Below, one piece after another: positions 36,536 through 46,454 of a DNA stretch of 64,000 bases. How positions within the stretch are numbered: position 1 is the first letter of the stretch; the number at the start of each line of letters is the position of its first letter. The stretch is taken from assembly GCA_012064415.1 (NCBI GenBank), contig SSNU01000022.1, positions 269,076 through 333,075 of the forward strand, written 5' to 3'. The position numbers and the translations under genes were made by a program. Under the pieces are notes generated by a model, which was given only the letters and a program-made list of their open reading frames with translations, ran no database searches and was not told the origin of the DNA. This DNA is from Gyrodactylus bullatarudis (lineage: Eukaryota > Platyhelminthes > Monogenea > Gyrodactylidea > Gyrodactylidae).

Positions 36536-36989
36536 CAGAATTCGTTTACTCGAGTAAAATTATCCAATTTGGCCAAAATAATGCCAATTTTTGAATATGT
36601 TCAGAAGCATTGAAATCGGTGCAATCTAGAAATTCATAGAGTGGCCAAATTTTGGTCAGATTGATTCTTTTCAGAGATCCAACTCATGTTGTTCATTTGA
36701 ATCTATTCTTGAAAGGTGAATCAATAAATAATCGCAAGGTTTTTCAACTCATGAAAAGAAGGGAGAAAAGTGTTTTATTTTGCTTTTTGTTTTTCTTTGG
36801 AATTATATCACAACTCAATTGCGTAGTTTGCATTCAGTCTATATATTGCCTAGTCTAGTAGAAATTTATTAAAATGCAACTTTTTCAATTTTCTACCAAA
36901 AGGGGAAAAACACTCAGAGGCTTTAATGATTCACATACTGGATTTGTTACAAGCCTAGTTCAAATGGTTTACCTTATCAAGGAGATTAA

Positions 36990-37690
36990 AAATCCTAAAT
37001 TTTTTCATGATTCAGGATGAGATCTCGATGGATGAAGTGAACGATGACTTTCTCAAACTTGTCCATAAAGCCTTGGACAATTCAGTGGATAGTATAATAG
37101 AATTTCTAAAGAGCCAATTTGAAAGAATTGAAACCTACTATGATTTATTTATATATTTTGTCAAACAATTCTATATCTCATGCGTACGTCTTTGATGAAC
37201 TAAACTTGTTTAGAAACAAAGTAAAAATTTATTCTATGAAATGATTCTGAAAGTTAGCCGATTTAGCTTATTTCATTCTTTAAGAACACAAATAAACGAG
37301 AAGCAACTGGAGAACTGAAGGAAGGTGTCTACTATTTTGGACATTTGGAAAAGCCAGAAACAGGAATTGTAATCTTTGTTAAAAATAATACAGTATTTTA
37401 TTTGTAGATTGAAGCCCTCCGCACAGGCCTAAGCAAGAGAGTGGGGGGCGAGGGAATTCGTTTTCTTCAATTTGGATTCTACATTTTTGTCTATTTGATG
37501 AGAGACTCTTTAGCATGTAAATTTAAAGACTTTCATCTATTCAATACGCGAGAATTGGGGGATAGCTATTGCGGGAAAACGTATGATACCTATGAATTAG
37601 TTGGTGCACTAATCAGATGTGAAAAAGAAAGTAGAATATCGTGCAAGTTTTTTTTGTTAACTTTAAAATATCAAAAGTCAAATTAAAAAC
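36990..37690 (+). pseudogene. Possible gene or remnant of unknown function
   Basis: Several coding-like segments follow one another: 37007-37195 (acidic helix, DEVNDDFLKLVHKALDNS then FLKSQFERIETYYD), a stretch near 37290-37400 and 37408-37686 (IEALRTGLSKRVGGEGIRFL, then hydrophobic FYIFVYLM and a cysteine-containing tail). Codon structure looks better than background, but I could not join the pieces with confident splice sites. I recognise no family. It may be a decayed gene. Confidence 0.3.
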
Positions 37691-38106
37691 AGAGTCTAGA
37701 AAGAGGTCAGTTCAGGTGAATGGAGTCGGACTATGCTATGGGGATATGGCACAAGAATTGGATTAATTGATAGATTTCTGACAAAATAGGGGTATCATAT
37801 GCAAGCTTTATTGTACAGAAAAGTTGATAATACTAAATTGATAATTGATATTTAAGTGCAATTGAAATAAAATATTATTGCTTTTGTAATAAACCTGGCT
37901 AGAATTTTCCTGAGCCTCTGATTGATTTTCTTATTATCGATTAAATGAATGAATTTGGTCGATTATTCTCTCAAAAATTAAAAAATGGTCGAGAGATAGG
38001 AATTAGACTTTCGCACGACCGGAACAAGGCGCTAGCCTATACTGGTCCAAAACTATCATTCTCACACTTATATCAGGTTTTTCCAATGAACTATACAAGA
38101 AAATAT

Positions 38107-39225
38107 GGTAACACTTCACTTCGGGTACAGCGAAAAACTCCATTTAGGGGGAGTTTTGCGTTAGCCAATGAGAATCAATCAAAAACCTGAGTGCAATACA
38201 TTTCCTATTAAGTGCTATTCATTTCTATTGTAGTCTATTCGAGTCTATGTTTATATACAAATCCTCGAATACTATTATCCATACTTCATCTGAGGTACAT
38301 TGAGCAAGCCTAATCATACAGGGCTTATTTCTGAATTAATTCGCCCTTAATTTTGTATATTTTCAAAGCCTTTTCCTAAATTGAAAGTTTGATAAATCAT
38401 TGATCAATAAAAATTATAGTGTCAATCATTAGACAAGAATTCTCATTTTTCTGTTAACCAACATGAACCTTCTGAGAACGATATCTGAAACATGATCTAG
38501 CATAAGACTCTATTGATAGATGCGATACTTCAAGAAATAAATAAAAACATTCCGATTCACTAGCTATAGACTATAGTCTGATGCGGTGTTTAAAATGCGC
38601 TAAGGAATTCTCAATCCTAAAAGGGGAATCAATCTTCCACAGTCAATTTCAAGATGACTCGTTGAAGGCAAATATTCATCGAACAATCGCCATACACCGA
38701 GTTTCTTGGGAAAAAGGATATATGAATAGTATTCATTGAATAATCAATGAGTATTACTCATAGAGGGAATCACTGGCAAGGGTTCTTGAATTGTCTACTC
38801 ACAGCCATGGTCCAGAAAATAGAGTGATGACCTCATTCGATCTAGTCAATAACCTAATTTAAGATGAGAATATTGACTTTGATAGTTTAAGTTGGCTAAA
38901 TATTGAGCATAAAAACCTTCTAATAACTTGAGTAATAAACAAGAAAAAGTTGAGCTAAATTAATAATCAAGTTCTATGAAAAAATTGTTGAATTAATTCA
39001 GAAATAAACCCTGTATGATTAGGCTTGCTCAATGTACCTCAAGTGAAGTATGGATAATAGTATTCGAGGATTTGTATATAAACATAGACTCGAGTAGACT
39101 ACAATAGAAAAGAATAGCACTTAATAGGAAATGTATTGCACTCAGGTTTTTGATTGATTCTCATTGGCTAACGCAAAACTCCCCCTAAATGGAGTTTTTC
39201 GCTGTACCCGAAGTGAAGTGTTACC
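38107..39225. mobile_element. Merlin-type DNA transposon, decayed, ~230-bp TIRs, perfect 8-bp TSD
   Basis: The ends read GGTAACACTTCACTTCGGG and its mirror, and the inverted arms run about 230 bp (38107-38338 and 38995-39225). The flanking target duplication is GAAAATAT on both sides (38099-38106 and 39226-39233). Inside, on the plus strand near 38655-38820, decayed frames still match the C-terminus of the transposase at 47614-48606 (LKANIHRTIAIHRV, then HWQGFLNCLLTAM). Element length, GG ends and 8-bp duplication fit the Merlin/IS1016-IS1595 group. It is non-autonomous now. Confidence 0.9.
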
Positions 39226-39448
39226 GAAAATATGATAAGTAGGGCAACCAAATGCCTGGTTTTGTCCATAGATTAATACAGGTTAATTAATAAAAATGCA
39301 ATACAATTTAGGGTGTCAAAGACCCCCAAATATCAATCTAGGGTTAAAAAATATAACCAACCAGATTGCAGAGATTTTAGACATTTATATTTAATTCATT
39401 GGATGATCATCCTCGATGGCCTTCATGACCTTTATGGTCTCCTAGAGT

Positions 39449-39580
39449 TTATCCTCCATGGCCACCATGAGTTTGGCCTTCATGGCCATTATGGTCTCCT
39501 TGAGTTTGATCTTCATGTCTATGTGTTGCTAAGATCCAGATGACAGCAATAATCACTGAGAGGACCAAAATTCTCATCAT
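39449..39580 (-). CDS. Small secreted His/Gly-rich peptide (43 residues)
   Basis: From the ATG at 39580 the frame gives a strong signal peptide (MMRILVLSVIIAVIWILA). It then gives a short mature region with repeats around H-x-G-H-E-G (GDHNGHEGQTHGGHGG), then TAA. The repeat pattern goes on past the stop for another unit (GDHKGHEGHRG), so the gene may have been longer. It lies between two Merlin elements. Gly/His-rich secreted peptides are often metal-binding or antimicrobial, but nothing here proves either. It could be a truncated copy. Confidence 0.55.
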   Translation of the reverse strand: MMRILVLSVIIAVIWILATHRHEDQTQGDHNGHEGQTHGGHGG

Positions 39581-39941
39581 CCTAGATTTGTAATTAATAC
39601 TTAGGATGTATTTTCTAATGTACTTTTTCAGATAAATCTTGTTAAACTCACTTTTCCAACTTGTATTTTGGTGTTAATTTATAATATCTATTTTAGAAAT
39701 TTCCGTCACATTCTGGTTGATAACTGCCAGCAAGTATAAAGTATTGCTTACAGAAGCTTTTACTTGAATACTCTGGGGATTTAATGGAAATCCTGGATAA
39801 ATTCCAATTAATGGAGTTGAAATAATTAATTTGTGTTACCAACTTAAAAAAAGCAAAATAAAAATTTACTGAATTTAATTTCAGCCATTTCTCATAATAG
39901 AGACTGAAAATTCTTTACAATGTTCTGTAAATGAAATAAGA

Positions 39942-40404
39942 GGTAATGGTGTAGAATAGCTCCTAAAAATTTTTCTGCCCAAAATTTTTCTATCGATTTT
40001 TTTGTAACTAAAGGGATTGTTTAGACTTCTGTAAGTAAACCGAATTTTATTTGTTTTGAGGTTTTTTTGCTTAACCTTATTATAAGTTTCTCTAGAAACA
40101 TCCTCATTAAAACGTTATTAAGTATCGTAGGAAAAATTGGATTGTACCATTAGAAAGCTTGATTTTCAGAGATTATTTTGAGTTGAGCAGAAATTCGAAA
40201 ATTTTATTCGGATACTGATATTCATCAAAAAGAAACTTCTCATAATAATGAGGGATAAATAATTTAATACATTGTGTTACATTACATTACAACCCCAAAC
40301 AAAGAAAAAAGGGGGCCTGTGTTTTTTGGGGGTAGACATGAAAAATTTTAACTTGGAAAAATTTTGGGCAGAAAAATTTTTAGGAGCTATTCTACACCAT
40401 TACC
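39942..40404. mobile_element. Merlin-type MITE, 463 bp, perfect 8-bp TSD
   Basis: The ends GGTAATGGTGTAGAATAGC and its mirror match for about 50 bp. The target duplication AAATAAGA lies at 39934-39941 and 40405-40412. The GGTAATG start is shared with the 47185-48996 element. No coding remnant is evident inside. Confidence 0.88.
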
Positions 40405-40640
40405 AAATAAGACTTATGGATGGACTATTTTTATCAAAATCCTCGAACTCTTCAATGGCAACTTAAAAGTAATCAATTTTTTTTTAATTAAAATGAAATT
40501 TTGAGACAATCACTGCCGCTTTTAAAGAAAATTATTCTGGAGAAAAATTTATAGGATTCGAAACAAAATTTCATTCTGAACCACATTTTCACCCATGGAA
40601 AATAAAATAAAACTTATTAGAATAGAAAAATACCGTATTC

Positions 40641-41040
40641 ATGAACAAAAATAAAATATCTCAAATTGATGAACTAAAGAAAATTTATATTGGTCGTGAT
40701 TTATCTCAAAGTATGATAGAGGCCGAAAGACGTAAGTTGAAATTATTTCCAGACCAAGATCCGAATTAACTAATTTAACCATAAACCAGAATCTAATTCT
40801 AAGCCTTTATCCTTTTTTTATGCCAATGTTATGTTCATTTTCAGAATTTTTGGCACGTTAAAAAAAAAATATTACATTCAATAACTTTGATATCATATTC
40901 CTGACAGAAACTTGGTTGAACGACTCATGTCTTGATAATACTTTAGTCATAAATAACTATGCGATCGTAAGATATCCACACATGGTGGTACTTTAGTATA
41001 CAGAAATGTACATTTAGTGAATAAAAAATCTTTTCTTATA
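40641..41040 (+). pseudogene. LINE fragment: ORF1-like tail and endonuclease N-terminus
   Basis: 40641-40769 reads as a 42-residue ORF1-like end (IYIGRDLSQSMIEAERRKLK). From about 40858, after a frame change, comes the apurinic-type endonuclease motif FDIIFLTETWLNDSCLDNT, then INNYAIVRY. After a further shift it reads HGGTLVYRNVHL. This is a non-LTR retrotransposon endonuclease start, cut off before the reverse transcriptase. A near-identical piece lies at 43720-43850, split from its continuation (45356 onward) by a Merlin element. Confidence 0.75.
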
Positions 41041-41214
41041 TATCTAAGTATAGATTTAATCCTGAAAAATATCGCTATCTTTCGAAATCCATTTTAAAGT
41101 TCTAATGGTTTATTTCATATCAGATTGTAAATTAAATGTTTCATTATGAGCAAAGTGATGGAAATTTAATTAGATTCTTTTGTTATTTATCGATGGAGCC
41201 AACTACCAGGCTAT

Positions 41215-41952
41215 TCAGCTTCCAACAGTATAGCGTTTCCAATCGAAAGTGAAGTTGTATCTTCTAGGCAAATTCGTGTCAATAAACATGACCCGCAGGC
41301 AAATAAGATAAGAGGCCGAATGATAAAAGCTCTCACAGAACATCCCTTCTAAGCAGTACAGCGCGCATTCACTCAGGCTCATTGATGTGTCTTCATGGAT
41401 ATTTTCTGGGTTGAAATCATTCTCCATGAAGAGTATGCTCCTTCCAGGGTTCGTGTTATTATAAGAGGGGTACTTGTCAATTTGTATCAATAATATTTCA
41501 TTTCTTGTCAACAGCTGATACCTCCATGGGTCGAATTTACAACAAAAGATATTCTCCAAACTATTGTAAATGGACATGTCCCACATATATCTAATTTTCA
41601 ATCTTATCATGGACTCAGTATTCTGGGAATTATTAGGCTGGTCTGTGTACCAATTTATTGATGAGTTCTTTCTTACTATGGTCTTTTGTTGATTGTCCCA
41701 AAAGTAGGTGGTCCTATTCTGAAAGTTGAAACTGTAATGCGATGATGTCATCTTAAATTCATCTGTGTTTAGAAATCCAGCTTCATATGGGCCGATAAGT
41801 CGGCCACCATCATATCCACATAGGTAGTGAGCTTGCAAATAGTCATTTACTTTATTACAATATAGACACTGGCCCTGTACAACTCTGAACGGACCGCTAC
41901 AGCTTCGTACAAATACAATAGATGTAAAAACTATAGTAAGCTCTCGAATCAT
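41215..41952 (-). CDS. Secreted C-type-lectin-like + PAN/apple protein
   Basis: An intact intronless frame of 245 residues from an ATG. A signal peptide (MIRELTIVFTSIVFVRSCS) is followed by a CTLD-like region with CLYCNKVNDYLQAHYLCGYD, GGRLIG and the W...QPNN box (INWYTDQPNNSQNTE). A FCCKFDPWRYQ core follows. The C-terminal PAN-like module is SECALYCLEGMFCESFYH...CLRVMF with the C-x3-C-x4-C spacing. Such proteins act outside the cell and bind sugars or proteins. The CTLD lacks an obvious EPN or QPD calcium motif, so sugar binding is uncertain. The paralogue at 34990 is frameshifted. The last 28 codons and the 3' flank are duplicated at 45352-45688. Confidence 0.85.
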   Translation of the reverse strand: MIRELTIVFTSIVFVRSCSGPFRVVQGQCLYCNKVNDYLQAHYLCGYDGGRLIGPYEAGFLNTDEFKMTSSHYSFNFQNRTTYFWDNQQKTIVRKNSSINWYTDQPNNSQNTESMIRLKIRYMWDMSIYNSLENIFCCKFDPWRYQLLTRNEILLIQIDKYPSYNNTNPGRSILFMENDFNPENIHEDTSMSLSECALYCLEGMFCESFYHSASYLICLRVMFIDTNLPRRYNFTFDWKRYTVGS

Positions 41953-42866
41953 TTGTGTAAACTACGTTATTATTGTGACAGTTTAAATTCAAAAATACTA
42001 CGTATCTATGGTGAGCATGAATTGGATAGTGAATTCCATTATCATTCATAAAATTCTATTTGCAAGTTTCAAAAACTTTTTAATTTGTCCTTTTTTCAGC
42101 AAAACTTATAAAATTAATTTTGCCCCCTTATCATCATTCTCTTTTGAGAAACATAAAATTTTGGTTGTTAGAATTTGAATATTAGCGAAACAAATATTAA
42201 AACAAAGAGTCCTAGAGTCTCAGAGGACCTTGAATGGCAAGATTAATTATAATTGATAATGCCTCTTCCCACAGTGTTGTCGAAGAAGCCATAAACGAAG
42301 CAAATGTAAAAATACTCCGCAAAGAGTTCTTGAGTCCCTTAGAAGATATTGATTGACAAGATTAATTATTGTAAGTTTCTTCTGACTGGGTACATAATTA
42401 AAATTAGTCTATTAAAAGTCGTGATGAGGTCATATGATTTTGATTATCCTAGGATTTTCAAGATCCAAAGAAACGCTAGGAAACGCGATACAAATGAAAT
42501 TCAATTTCTTTATCGTAACAAATAAATTTATTCGCTCATATCTGTTCTTGTTATTGAATTCTGTTCTTGATAACATATTTGAATTGAAAAATCCTATTTA
42601 CGTAATATACTTTCGAATAGACCATAGCATTCCTCTTGAAACTCTTTTGGTTATTGACTGTAGTTAAATTTATTACCAGATATTGTCAAGATAACAGGCT
42701 GTATCAAGTGGGAAATCTTTATCAGGTAGTTCAATTTTGAACCAAGTAGTTCTTCAGGGAGCTTTTCGCCATAGATTAACTATATAACGTTTTAGATTTG
42801 TTTCCTTACAGTGTTCTCTACTGGTTTGTCTACCTATGGGAAAAATTTAAGAAGAGAAGAATGTAG
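41953..42866. other. Non-coding; source of two duplicated patches
   Basis: 42010-42100 recurs at 46165-46250 and 42467-42580 recurs at 45683-45790. A reversed dispersed-repeat end lies at 42735-42790. The frame 42434-42667 is unrecognised. Confidence 0.55.
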
Positions 42867-42867
42867 T

Positions 42868-43095
42868 CATTAAACCTACTAGCAAAGTGTGCTTAATGAT
42901 TATTACAATATCCATATGAACTCTAACTTGATGGAGATTGTCAATTCCATAGGAGAGTCAAATAACATTCAAATCACGGTGGCAGATGTAGACGCGTTTC
43001 GTCCTTATTAGGACTCGTCAGTACACCATAGTCAGGATTCGAACCCGGGTCTTCAACGTTGTGAGATAACGGTTCTAACCACTAGGTGTTTTAAG
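42868..43095 (-). mobile_element. tRNA-derived SINE carrying a hammerhead ribozyme (minus copy)
   Basis: Read on the minus strand from 43095: a tRNA-like head with box A-like CCTAGTGGTTAGAA and box B GGGTTCGAATCC, then TATGGTGTA. The hammerhead (43027-42985) comes next, then a tail that ends near TTTGCTAGTAGGTTTA (42868). The RNA polymerase III boxes would drive transcription. The second copy is head-to-head at 43106-43353, and a third degraded copy lies at about 51090-51275. The design parallels the schistosome Sm-alpha SINE-like family, which also couples a pol III promoter to a hammerhead. Confidence 0.85.
42985..43027 (-). ncRNA. Hammerhead ribozyme, complete core
   Basis: The minus strand reads GGTGTA (stem I), CTGACGA, stem II GTCC with GGAC around a TAATAA loop, and GAAA. 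A minimal self-complementary stem III (ACGCGT) follows, with GTC as the cleavage triplet, then TACATC, which pairs fully with GGTGTA (one G-U). All invariant core bases are present. The very short stem III predicts that it works best as a dimer, as in known SINE and retroelement hammerheads. Confidence 0.87.
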
Positions 43096-43105
43096 ACAGA
43101 GGGGT

Positions 43106-43353
43106 TCTGGCCTAGTGGTTAGAAGCGTTACCTCACAACGTTCAAGATCTGGGTTCGAAACCCTGGCTATGGTGTACTGACGAGTCCTAATAAGGACAAA
43201 ACACCTCTTCATCTTCCACTTATTCGACTTTCCTATGGAATTGACACTTGCTTCTCCGAATTCTAACATTTTGGTGTAAGAAGACAATCTCCATCAAGTT
43301 AGATTCACATTGTTATAGTTATAAACAGTGAGCACACTTTGCTAGTAGGTTTA
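43106..43353 (+). mobile_element. tRNA-derived SINE with defective hammerhead (plus copy)
   Basis: Head-to-head with the minus copy. The tRNA-like head is TGGCCTAGTGGTTAGAAGCG with box B GGGTTCGAAACC (43151-43162). The hammerhead at 43171-43210 keeps CTGACGA and stem II, but GAAAC has become AAAAC (GGACAAAAC), which removes the invariant G. The tail shares CCTATGGAATTGACA, ATCTCCATCAAGTTAGA and GCACACTTTGCTAGTAGG with the minus copy, making a near-palindrome of about 485 bp. Confidence 0.82.
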
Positions 43354-43444
43354 ATTTTTGAAAACACTGTAATTTCTTCATTGTGCTTATTCAGAAGGAT
43401 TTAGTTTGTGTGAACTCAACTTTTGAATTCCCTTAACTATCATA

Positions 43445-43860
43445 ATGCAAGATACTGTTAACTCTGGTTACTTACTGCCTATTTCTAACTCAAATAAAAC
43501 ATTACTACATGACTTAATCAAAAGTCTTCAAACCTTGATCGATAATCAAGCCCAACAATTCAATACTATCCTAATCTCATCTCAAATGCAAATAGAAGAA
43601 CTCAAGAAGTCTAATGATTTGCTTACCAATACTAAAGATTCAATGAAAACTGGTTTCGATAATACTGTTAATCAGTTGAGGGCTGAGTTAAAAACTGTTA
43701 AATCATCACTGTTATGTTCATTTTCAGAATTTTTGGCATGTTAAAAAAATATATTACATTCAATAACTTTGATATCATATTCCTGACAGAAACTTGGTTG
43801 AACGACTCATGTCTTGATAATAATTTAGTCATAAATAACTATTCCTTTATTTGTAATGCT
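43445..43860 (+). pseudogene. LINE fragment: coiled-coil ORF1 and endonuclease start
   Basis: 43445-43744 encodes a helical, coiled-coil-like ORF1 segment (LLHDLIKSLQTLIDNQAQQF, then MQIEELKKSNDLL). It runs into SEFLAC. The overlapping frame from about 43744 gives ITFNNFDIIFLTETWLNDSC, the endonuclease start seen at 40858. The frame is interrupted by the Merlin element that begins near 43852. Confidence 0.75.
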
Positions 43861-45355
43861 CCAATTTGGGTACAGCAGAAAATTTCAAGTGCGAGGAATT
43901 GTCGCGTCGACCAATGAGAACTCAGAAACCTTTTGAGTGTGCAAATAATCTATTCGAGTCTGTTGACGTATATTGTCATATACAAACTGTGTCTATTTTC
44001 CTCATATATCATGTATGCTCCAGTTGAGGTACACTAAACTTTTTAAGTAAAAATGGGCTTATTTTGAATTTTTCATTTTTCAATTTTTTTTGGTTACTAA
44101 ACAAGTTTTTATACAGGATTGTTGTTCGAAGTTTATTTTGAGGGACTGTTTCTAAATTTTCATCCAATAAAATTTGAGATACAGTGCAGAGCAAATAGGA
44201 TGTATCAAGAGTCGAATTTCAGCCAATAATTTTTCGTAAGGATTTCAAAATTCGAATCAGATTTTACCATTAATTATTATTTAAGGCAGGAAATCAAAAT
44301 TAATATAAAAAAGATTCAAAGTTCGTTGATTTCAAGACTCTAAACCAGATAGAGATATCTATACTAAAAATAATTTTTCAACAAAAATATGAAGTAATTG
44401 TGATAAAATTTTATTTAAAAAATTGATCAGTAATTAAATAAAGAGTCATCTAAATCAACATTATAATTTTCTTCGTCATTTAGAAGAAATTCATTGGCCT
44501 GTTCTCTATTGAACTCCACTACACGAATGTTTCTATTCACAGCGTTAAAAATTGCTGTCATGAGAGAATTGAAGATACCCTGCCAATTCATAGCTTTTTT
44601 ATTGTAAAGATATTCAAAAATTTTGATTTCCCCAGCGATTCTATTCATGGCAATATTCTTATTGATGTTCTCCTTTAATGTTCTCCAGAGTCTCTCAACT
44701 GTGTTTGTATGAAACTGTGGGGTCCCTTAAAAATTATTATAATTAATTCTACACACCTCTTAAAAATGAATAAACTTTTCCACATTGAGAACAGCGCAGC
44801 TGATTTTTTCTACAGGTAAATCGAACTGTACCAGCACACTGCCTTCGAGTTCGCAGATTGAAATTCGCACATTGAGCATTGCGTTTATTGATGAAACCAT
44901 TCTATTCAAAAATCTCTCGGCGAATACTTCTGAATTCATAAGAGCCCAAATATCATTTTCACAGAGCTCCATGGTGTAAGTAACAACAATGAAATAAGTT
45001 TCAAGTTAAATTTCATCTTAATCTGTATCTCAAATTTTATTGGATGAAAATTTAGAAACAGTCCCTCAAAATAAACTTCGAACAACAATCCTGTATAAAA
45101 ACTTGTTTAGTAACCAAAAAAAATTGAAAAATGAAAAATTCAAAATAAGCCCATTTTTACTTAAAAAGTTTAGTGTACCTCAACTGGAGCATACATGATA
45201 TATGAGGAAAATAGACACAGTTTGTATATGACAATATACGTCAACAGACTCGAATAGATTATTTGCACACTCAAAAGGTTTCTGAGTTCTCATTGGTCGA
45301 CGCGACAATTCCTCGCACTTGAAATTTTCTGCTGTACCCAAATTGGAGCATTATA
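43852..45355. mobile_element. Merlin-type transposon with internally deleted transposase, ~250-bp TIRs
   Basis: The inverted arms TAATGCTCCAATTTGGGTACA and mirror run about 43852-44110 and 45060-45355. The terminal GG has mutated. The minus-strand interior encodes the N-terminus and C-terminus of a transposase but lacks the middle. It sits in a LINE-derived duplicated segment, but the expected 8-bp duplication is not visible. Confidence 0.85.
44427..44972 (-). pseudogene. Merlin transposase, N- and C-terminal parts joined by deletion
   Basis: The N-terminal frame 44972-44760 (MELCENDIWALMNSE) parallels the start of the 47614 gene. The zinc-ribbon part (QCAG...RCSQCGKVYSF) is in a shifted frame. 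After a 29-30 nt intron-like gap, the sequence continues FHTNTVERLWRTLKENINK, then MNRIAGEIKIFEYLY and ends DDSLFNY. The glutamate of the DDE triad (VERLW) remains, but both aspartate blocks are gone. It cannot be catalytic. Confidence 0.82.
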
Positions 45356-45688
45356 TCGTAAGATATCCACACATGGTGGTACTTTAGTATACAGAAATGT
45401 ACATTTAGTGAATAAAAAATCTTTTCTTATATATCTAAGTATAGATTTAATCCTGAAAAATATCGCTATCTTTCGAAATCCATTTTAAAGTTCTAATGGT
45501 TTATTTCATATCGGAATGTAAATTAAATGTTTCATTATGAGCAAAGTGATGGAAATTTAATTAGATTCTTTTGTTATTTATCGATGGAGCCAACTACCAG
45601 GCTATTCAGCTTCCAATAGTATAGCGTTTCCAATCGAAAGTGAAGTTGTATCTTCTCGGCAAATTCGTGTCAATAAACATGACAAAGA
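45352..45688. repeat. Duplicate of 40962-41299 (LINE piece plus 3' end of the lectin-like gene)
   Basis: Nearly identical for about 335 bp, including the last 25 or so codons of the secreted-protein gene (VMFIDTNLPRRYNF...) on the minus strand. It ends abruptly at AATAAACATGAC (45682) and jumps to sequence from 42467. Confidence 0.88.
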
Positions 45689-45790
45689 AACAGTAGGAAA
45701 CACGATACAAATGAAATTTAATTTCTTTATCGTAACGAATAAATTTATATCTGTTCTTGAATTCTGATCTTGATAATGATACCACTCTAA
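45683..45790 (+). repeat. Duplicate of 42467-42580
   Basis: AAGAAAC..TAGGAAAC.CGATACAAATGAAATT and TTCTTTATCGTAAC match with a few differences and one short deletion. It directly abuts the previous duplicated piece. Confidence 0.8.
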
Positions 45791-45843
45791 AATTCGCAGG
45801 GTTGAAAGTATTCTCTAGACTAGATGCATGCATTCACAAAACT

Positions 45844-45995
45844 GCCCGGTGTGGCTCTCACCTCTCATTCCGACTCTCGGTCCCAGGTTCAACCCCCCCC
45901 ACACCGAGCACAATAAACACTCTTTCTCTGTTCTCTTATTTGTACAATCATTAATCTTTATAATTCTGTAAATAAAAATGTTCGATTTAAAAAAA
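45844..45995 (+). repeat. tRNA-like hairpin with box-B sequence and poly-A tail (SINE candidate)
   Basis: GCCCGGTGTG (45844-45853) pairs with CACACCGAGC (45900-45909) like an acceptor stem. The loop holds GGTTCAACCCC, a box-B-like word. About 85 bp later comes a run of A (about 45980-45993). It looks like a pol-III-derived retroposed sequence. It is not a functional tRNA, since the arms do not fold as a cloverleaf. Confidence 0.45.
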
Positions 45996-46002
45996 AAAAA
46001 AA

Positions 46003-46163
46003 CACCCCGTTTGGTGCTTTCGAGTACATAGCCATGCCCTTCGGATTAAAAAATGCTGGCGCCACATTCCAGCGAGCCTTGGACACCGCACTCAGCGGAT
46101 TGACCAACTTCCAAGCCTACATAGATGATATCATCATCCCTCAATCGAGGAACATCGAGCATG
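46003..46163 (+). pseudogene. Ty3/gypsy reverse transcriptase fragment
   Basis: It begins right after the poly-A run and reads TPFGAFEYIAMPFGLKNAGA, then TFQRAL and YIDDIIIPQS. This is the MPFGL...YxDD block of gypsy-type reverse transcriptase. About 53 residues remain, cut off on both sides, and the right side jumps to sequence copied from 42010. It is a scrap only. Confidence 0.87.
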
Positions 46164-46164
46164 A

Positions 46165-46250
46165 ATTGGATAGTGAATTCCATAATATTATTATTATTAT
46201 TCATAAAATTCTATTTGCAAGTTTCAAAAACTCTTTAATTTGTCAATACT
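46165..46250 (+). repeat. Duplicate of 42010-42100
   Basis: GAGCATGAATTGGATAGTGA and CTATTTGCAAGTTTCAAAAA match, with an ATT-repeat expansion (about five ATT units) in this copy. Confidence 0.8.
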
Positions 46251-46274
46251 GCAGCACCTATACTTACAAAGGTT

Positions 46275-46390
46275 ACTAGAATTATTTCGTTCTAGGTGCT
46301 TAGGTAATATATCCCACAGGAACGTCTTATTTGGTAATGGATTAGCCCATGTCGCTGAATGTTACAGCTTACAAATGGATCTCACCGAGA
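46275..46390 (+). repeat. Repeat copy shared with 21553-21668
   Basis: Near-identical to the copy in the PPEF intron, 24.7 kb away. It ends GATCTCACCGAG, then diverges. Contains the frame [21 protein letters not shown]. Confidence 0.75.
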
Positions 46391-46454
46391 CTTGTACGAA
46401 AGAAACTCACATAGCATTTAGAAATAATCTAAGTATACATATATACATGTATAT

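Noticed and set aside
45844..45909. Possible real tRNA gene
   Set aside because: Only an acceptor-like stem and a box-B word. No D or anticodon arm folds, and a poly-A tail follows, so I call it SINE-like.
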